Shown here piece after piece: positions 39,584-43,562 of a stretch of DNA of 43,562 nt. Every line of letters starts with the position of its first letter. Position 1 is the first letter of the stretch. The notes below the pieces were generated by a model that was not told the DNA's origin, searched no databases, and was given only the letters and a program-made list of their open reading frames with translations. A program made the translations under genes and the position numbers. Source of the DNA: a virus; IMG/VR virus record IMGVR_UViG_3300028840_004424, positions 1-43,562 of that record. The stretch is one strand, 5' to 3'.

Positions 39584-42381
39584 TGGATTTTGCATACCAA
39601 AACGGAATATATGTTCCAAAGGCTGATTTTTTAACATTGCCGAGGCCTCCAAGCATTGCAAATCTAAGTCAATATCTCACTGCAAATGGTGTTAGGGTAA
39701 AAGCAGATGTACGCTATAACGGGAAAGATGCGGGTTCAAGCTCGTGGGCTCCATGGGGGCCTGGTGGATCATTGACAATCACCAGCGGTACGTCTCCTAC
39801 GCTGAATGATGGATCTCCGTTATTTGGCGGAGCTGATGACTCGGTTAAATTCAACACAGGGGCAGCTTATGAAGATACGACTGGGTTAATTGGACAAGTT
39901 ACCACAGAAGATTTTGTAATAGAAGCTATTATCAAAACACAATCGGACGGGGCTGCTGACGGTTTTATTGCTACGACACGAAATTCATCTACTGGCTGGT
40001 TATTGTACCAACCCGGTTATCAAATTAGATTATTAATTAATGACGGTACATCATCAGTATCCTGGACAGGTGTCAAAGACCCTGATCATTGGTATCACGT
40101 CCTTGTTTTTGTCAACAGAGATGAAGCGTCAACAGATGGTTGTAAATTTTATATAAATGGTGTTGTTGATGGTTCCGGTGCAGACATGTCAAGTTCTTCA
40201 TCATCTTTGTCTTCTGAAAATTTTACAATTGGTCGTCGTGCCGAGGCATCGACAGCCCCGTATCAATCAAACGTTGCCTATTTGGCCATGTGGAAATACG
40301 CTTCTTGGTTCAAATCAGGCTCAGACGGCCCTGCAGAATGGGCCGAGATTGCATTTGAACGTTTTTGCACTTTGTTTAGTGCACAAGCATATGGAGGTGG
40401 AACAAAAACACCATTGTTATTTGAGCGATCGGGTACCGATTATACAATGAAATGGGAAGAATCGCTAAATGCTTATAAGCTTTATCAAATTGGCGAGGAT
40501 ATGCCAGCATTTAAGCGGGTTAAAGATAAAAGTGGTCAAATTTTTTGGGGTTATTCACCAAACGAAGCAGCTGAAAACAAAATAACCGAAGCAGAAGATT
40601 TAACAACAGATTGGTCAAGTATTGCGTTAAATAGTATAAGTTCAAATGTCGTTGATTGTCCAGACGGGCGCACTGTTGTTGATGGAACAATTGCCAATAC
40701 TACAGACACCCAACATGGCGCTTCTATTACAGCAACATTGACGGCACAGTTGTATACATTTTATGTTTTAGCCAAACCAGGTGATCAAAATTGGGTTAAA
40801 TTAGAAGACAGCACACTAACTAACTGTTACGCTTATTTTCGTATAGATTCAGGCAACGAACAAGTTGGTTCTACGCCAGGGGCAGGGGTCGACGATGCTT
40901 ACGTGTTTCCAAATTGGTGGAATGGTTTTACAATGGTATCAATCACATTTACCGCAACAGCTGCTTCCCACACCTTGAAAATACTATCAGCTGCAGCGGA
41001 TAACGATGACGACTTTGTTGGTGATGATAGTACAATTAATACTTATTGGTGGGGAATGACATGTGTTCAACATGATTGTTGGTCTACTCCGATTATATCA
41101 GTTGGTGGTACTAAATCAAGGGTATGGTCTGCACTGAGGTACAAGGGAGATGATGGTTTTGTAAATAATGTTGATCGCATTGGGTCTATGCAAAATGAAT
41201 TTTGGTTTCCTGATTACAATATAAGAGATCCAAGGCCAACTATGTACATCACAAAAAATGCATTAACAACTGATCGAATTTTTGCTTATGCTCAGTCAGC
41301 TGAAAATTACCGTTCACAAACTGAGGCATCCGGTGGAAACTCTGGTGTTTGTGGAGCGGGAACGGATGTTGCTGATGGGTACCCGCATCGAGTATTGACC
41401 AGATGGGAAGATGACAATCTCGAGAATTTTGACAATCTAGATGCGGGTACACCTGATACAGATTGCTTAATGCCAGGCGATCAGAATCATGTAAATATTG
41501 CTAATAATCAAAACGCGTCATTGATGATTACCGGGCTGATTCGTAATGCTTCTATATTTGAAAACAAGATAGATTTAAATAGCGGTAAAATAGTTGTTGC
41601 AGCAAGAAAACGAGGTGTCGATCAACTAAATCCATCATTAACAATCAATGGCACAACTAAAACACCCGAAATTCGATTCAAGGGTGGTGATGCCGATGGA
41701 ACTGATTGGAATTACTGGACGTATGGCGGAGATTTAACAATAACTACCGCGACGGCTCCATCGTATAATCAGGGTTTTCCTGATGTTGGCCAAACAGGCA
41801 AACGCTGGGATCTCAATACGGATTCTGTAAAATTCAACAATGGGGCAGCTTACGAAGACACCGGTGGTACTATTGGTCAGATTGGGACTGAAGATTTTGT
41901 TATCGAAATAGTTTTCAAATTTTATCAAACCGACACAGACTTTTTGATGTGCACACGATACGACGCAGAAGGGTATCTTGTTCGAATAGATAGCAACAAA
42001 ACGCTACAGATGGGGATATTTGACTCTGGGGGACAAATTTTCATCGACACTCCAACTTCAACATTTGTGGAGAACAACTGGTATCACGCCATGATTTTTG
42101 GCAATCGTGATGAAAATTCAAACGATAGTAGCCGTTGGTATGTCGACGGTGTTGAAAAAGGCACTGGTGATAATATTAGTTCAATTAATGGATCTTTGTC
42201 TGGTGCCAATTTCACAATTGGCAGAAAATCAAGTCCAGGCACCGGTAATGCCGCAGAGGCTAATGTTGTTTATTGCGCTATGTGGAAACAGGCATCCTGG
42301 CATCAAGCTGGTGCATCAGGCCCTGCAGAATGGGCGCTTATTGCCAAGGCGCGTTCAGATGCTTTCTGGGGGACTGTATAG
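39580..42381 (+). CDS. Large tail fibre with two LamG/ConA-like domains
   Basis: The 933-residue protein carries two homologous lectin-like domains: residues of about 40-255 and about 690-930. Both contain VKFN(T/N)GAAYEDT, IGQ(V/I)(T/G)TEDFVIE, WYH(V/A), a F/W-Y-I/V-(N/D)GV hairpin, FTIGR(R/K) and SGPAEWA. A middle part (about 330-500) has an SSNVVDCPDGRTVVDG carbohydrate-binding-like jelly roll. GGGAGGTGAAAACTTC precedes the ATG. Such domains usually bind host glycans, so this is the best receptor-binding candidate. The duplication is within the gene. Confidence 0.75.
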   Translation: MMDFAYQNGIYVPKADFLTLPRPPSIANLSQYLTANGVRVKADVRYNGKDAGSSSWAPWGPGGSLTITSGTSPTLNDGSPLFGGADDSVKFNTGAAYEDTTGLIGQVTTEDFVIEAIIKTQSDGAADGFIATTRNSSTGWLLYQPGYQIRLLINDGTSSVSWTGVKDPDHWYHVLVFVNRDEASTDGCKFYINGVVDGSGADMSSSSSSLSSENFTIGRRAEASTAPYQSNVAYLAMWKYASWFKSGSDGPAEWAEIAFERFCTLFSAQAYGGGTKTPLLFERSGTDYTMKWEESLNAYKLYQIGEDMPAFKRVKDKSGQIFWGYSPNEAAENKITEAEDLTTDWSSIALNSISSNVVDCPDGRTVVDGTIANTTDTQHGASITATLTAQLYTFYVLAKPGDQNWVKLEDSTLTNCYAYFRIDSGNEQVGSTPGAGVDDAYVFPNWWNGFTMVSITFTATAASHTLKILSAAADNDDDFVGDDSTINTYWWGMTCVQHDCWSTPIISVGGTKSRVWSALRYKGDDGFVNNVDRIGSMQNEFWFPDYNIRDPRPTMYITKNALTTDRIFAYAQSAENYRSQTEASGGNSGVCGAGTDVADGYPHRVLTRWEDDNLENFDNLDAGTPDTDCLMPGDQNHVNIANNQNASLMITGLIRNASIFENKIDLNSGKIVVAARKRGVDQLNPSLTINGTTKTPEIRFKGGDADGTDWNYWTYGGDLTITTATAPSYNQGFPDVGQTGKRWDLNTDSVKFNNGAAYEDTGGTIGQIGTEDFVIEIVFKFYQTDTDFLMCTRYDAEGYLVRIDSNKTLQMGIFDSGGQIFIDTPTSTFVENNWYHAMIFGNRDENSNDSSRWYVDGVEKGTGDNISSINGSLSGANFTIGRKSSPGTGNAAEANVVYCAMWKQASWHQAGASGPAEWALIAKARSDAFWGTV

Positions 42382-42399
42382 AAAAGGAGACCATGTGCC

Positions 42400-42804
42400 A
42401 TGTCCAATGAAACGGATACGGTGATTAAAGCGGTTGAGTTACTCAGAAACGATGTCAAAGAGTCTTTGGGGGATACGACAAAAGAGCTGGTCAGCGTGGG
42501 AAAGAAGATCGTTAGGATTGAAACCCGGTTAGATATTTTTGGAAAAGATCTAACAGAAACAAAAGAGGTCGTTTCTAAGATTCGCGATTCTAGGGCCGAT
42601 GCCACTGCAAGGATCGATCTGGCCGAGAAGCGCCTTGATAAGATCTCAGACTCCTACAAAACCATAAAAAAATCTTATCCACCAAGAAAGACGGCTGATA
42701 ATTTTCAGTCAATGGCGAAATTTGCTGGTCTGATAATCACCGCATTCGTTACCGGAGTAGGTGCTCTGTTTGGAATTCTGTATCAATTTGGTCTTTTTGA
42801 TTAA
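42400..42804 (+). CDS. Holin-like protein (coiled coil plus C-terminal membrane segment)
   Basis: The 134-residue protein has a long charged coiled coil (residues 5-90, ELVSVGKKIVRIETRLDI and ATARIDLAEKRLDKISD) and one C-terminal membrane helix (FAGLIITAFVTGVGALFGIL, about 107-126). The architecture resembles XhlA/Bhl-type lysis proteins. It is the last gene of the late operon. AAAGGAG lies ten bases before the ATG. The lytic enzyme it would release is encoded on the other strand at 4288-4887. Confidence 0.6.
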   Translation: MSNETDTVIKAVELLRNDVKESLGDTTKELVSVGKKIVRIETRLDIFGKDLTETKEVVSKIRDSRADATARIDLAEKRLDKISDSYKTIKKSYPPRKTADNFQSMAKFAGLIITAFVTGVGALFGILYQFGLFD

Positions 42805-43166
42805 AATGGGATTAGATCTTCATCTGGGCTTTTTTCGTTCCTTTGACTGGCCGGTTCGTTTCTTCTCTGTCCCTTGGAGCTAAGGTTCCATACAGAAAAA
42901 GCAATGATGTTTGTATATTTTTTGCCATCCTTGCCAACATCATATGTTATCTGTCCTTCAACGTAAACAAGATCTCCTTTATCTATGTACTTAGCTGCAT
43001 TCTCTGCTGTATTTCTGTAAGCCGTTATTTGATGCCAGTCTGTTGTGTTTTCGTTTCTTCTGGTAGCAACCGAAAAGTTGATGGTAGGAGATCCACCTTG
43101 TGTGTATTGGAGCTCTTTAATAAATCCTACATGACCAATTATTACCGCCTTGTTAATGCTAGGCAT
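42801..43166 (-). CDS. ssb: Single-stranded DNA-binding protein
   Basis: The 121-residue protein matches bacterial-type SSB: SINKAVIIGHVGFIKELQYT, INFSVATRR, TDWHQITAYRNTAENAAKYIDKGDLVYVEGQITYD (OB-fold core, residues 35-70 and on), and an acidic tip PDEDLIPF like the canonical DDDIPF that recruits partners. ATG 43166 with GAGG seven bases upstream is preferred to 43181. Its stop overlaps that of the holin-like gene on the other strand in TTAA. It belongs to the ERF-exonuclease operon through the genome junction. Confidence 0.92.
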   Translation of the reverse strand: MPSINKAVIIGHVGFIKELQYTQGGSPTINFSVATRRNENTTDWHQITAYRNTAENAAKYIDKGDLVYVEGQITYDVGKDGKKYTNIIAFSVWNLSSKGQRRNEPASQRNEKSPDEDLIPF

Positions 43167-43347
43167 TGATTGACCTCTCAATCTGATCCCTTAGGACCTC
43201 ATTATATTTTGTTGGATCGGTCGGATTGATTGCTTGATAGACATTTTGCCTTGACACACCAAGCAGTCTTGCAAATCTTGACACAGATCCATATTGACGC
43301 CTGATTTCATCATAGATTTTTTGTTTATTTTTTTTGTTTACCTTCAT
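43159..43347 (-). CDS. Small HTH DNA-binding protein (YdaS/Cro-like)
   Basis: The 62-residue product is a single HTH: KQKIYDEIRRQYGSVSRFARLLGVSRQNVYQAIN, with the recognition helix SRQNVYQAI (quoted region about residues 8-41; keys G20-S-V, A-R-L-L-G-V-S). It overlaps the exonuclease by 23 bases and SSB by eight. It may repress a phage promoter; the palindrome at 17576 is one candidate site. No second regulator is adjacent, so a lysogeny switch is not evident. Confidence 0.72.
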   Translation of the reverse strand: MKVNKKNKQKIYDEIRRQYGSVSRFARLLGVSRQNVYQAINPTDPTKYNEVLRDQIERSINA

Positions 43348-43562
43348 CTCTTTTCTTTCTTTTCGTCTTCTTTGTTAGACGGTATGAACCATCTATAATT
43401 GTGGTTGTCGTGTATTGATCAATGACCTCAAGTACACGTGGTATTGTTAAAAATTCTCCATACAAACCATTAAAGTGTTCGATTATTTTTTTTATATCAA
43501 CCTTGGTTCTTATTGATGATTTTGATTTGTTGTAATCCCAATATTCACCGTCGAGTTCTATA
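43325..43562 (-). CDS. PD-(D/E)XK exonuclease, 3' portion
   Basis: This is the C-terminal part of the gene whose start is at 929; the last 144 bases repeat 1-144. The frame reads VIDQYTTTTIIDGSYRL and then a Lys/Arg-rich tail before TAA at 43327-43325. The stop lies inside the HTH gene. The two parts together give one intact gene and confirm that the ends join. Confidence 0.88.
   Translation of the reverse strand, partial: IELDGEYWDYNKSKSSIRTKVDIKKIIEHFNGLYGEFLTIPRVLEVIDQYTTTTIIDGSYRLTKKTKRKKRDEGKQKK
43419..43562. repeat. Right copy of 144-bp terminal direct repeat
   Basis: These bases are identical to 1-144. See the left copy. The repeat sits inside a coding frame that is continuous across the joint, so it is not an attachment site or a cos site by appearance. 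Confidence 0.95.

Noticed and set aside
1-43562. tRNA genes, integrase or attachment site
   Set aside because: No cloverleaf-like sequence with a TTCGA-type arm, no integrase or transposase motif, and no lysogeny cassette was seen by eye; a tRNA scan would be needed to exclude tRNAs.

Overview
This window is essentially a complete tailed-phage genome with a contractile tail. It carries a terminase, a lambda-E-like capsid protein, a Mu-type portal (DUF935), MuF and protease-scaffold, a tail sheath and tube, a tape measure, gpJ/gpI/gpV/gpU/gpX/gpD-like baseplate proteins and two large fibre genes. Bases 1-144 recur exactly at 43419-43562, so the molecule is circular, circularly permuted or terminally redundant, with 43,418 unique bases. 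One exonuclease gene reads across the junction. The DNA is AT-rich. No integrase, lysogeny repressor cassette, RNA polymerase or tRNA gene was recognised, so a lytic or non-integrating lifestyle is the simplest reading. A lipoprotein with PDTDTG repeats and a Cys/Trp-rich tail, plus a second Cys-rich lipoprotein, resemble proteins common in Myxococcota/Bradymonadia-type bacteria. That is a weak hint about the host, not a proof.

Layout. Bases 16561 down to 1, continuing through the junction to 43347-42801, are transcribed on the minus strand. In transcription order this unit holds an RHH regulator, a primase-helicase, many small zinc-type or uncharacterised accessory proteins, a papain-like cysteine protease, two lipoproteins, a possible wall hydrolase, an SF2 helicase, a DNA methyltransferase, a VRR-NUC nuclease and a membrane-anchored lytic transglycosylase. 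After these come the portal and MuF genes, then the recombination module (ERF annealing protein, PD-(D/E)XK exonuclease), a small HTH protein and SSB. Bases 16562-17632 are a 1.07-kb non-coding divergent region with an AT-rich stretch, ten 21-bp tandem repeats and a duplicated 59-bp element; it is the best origin candidate. Bases 17633-42804 are the plus-strand late unit: terminase, protease-scaffold, decoration and capsid proteins, connectors, sheath, tube, a frameshifted tail chaperone, gpJ/gpI/gpV, tape measure, gpU, two beta-propeller-like proteins (the second ending in a gpX-like domain), gpD, fibres and a holin-like protein.

Most notable points. (1) Portal and MuF lie on the opposite strand and about 14 kb away from the terminase and capsid genes, and they are joined by a T9 slippery run that could make a portal-MuF fusion by -1 frameshifting. 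(2) Three minus-strand promoters share TTGACA, an exact 17-bp spacer and 7-bp-spaced CAGGT repeats inside the spacer, which suggests one phage regulon. (3) A 27-bp RNA stem (26 of 27 positions pair only when G-U pairs of the minus-strand transcript are allowed) precedes one gene, and a leader with two hairpins precedes the helicase. (4) Beta-propeller-like and Ig-like sequence is fused to the small tail-hub protein gpX. (5) The baseplate genes sit between the chaperone and the tape measure, an atypical order.
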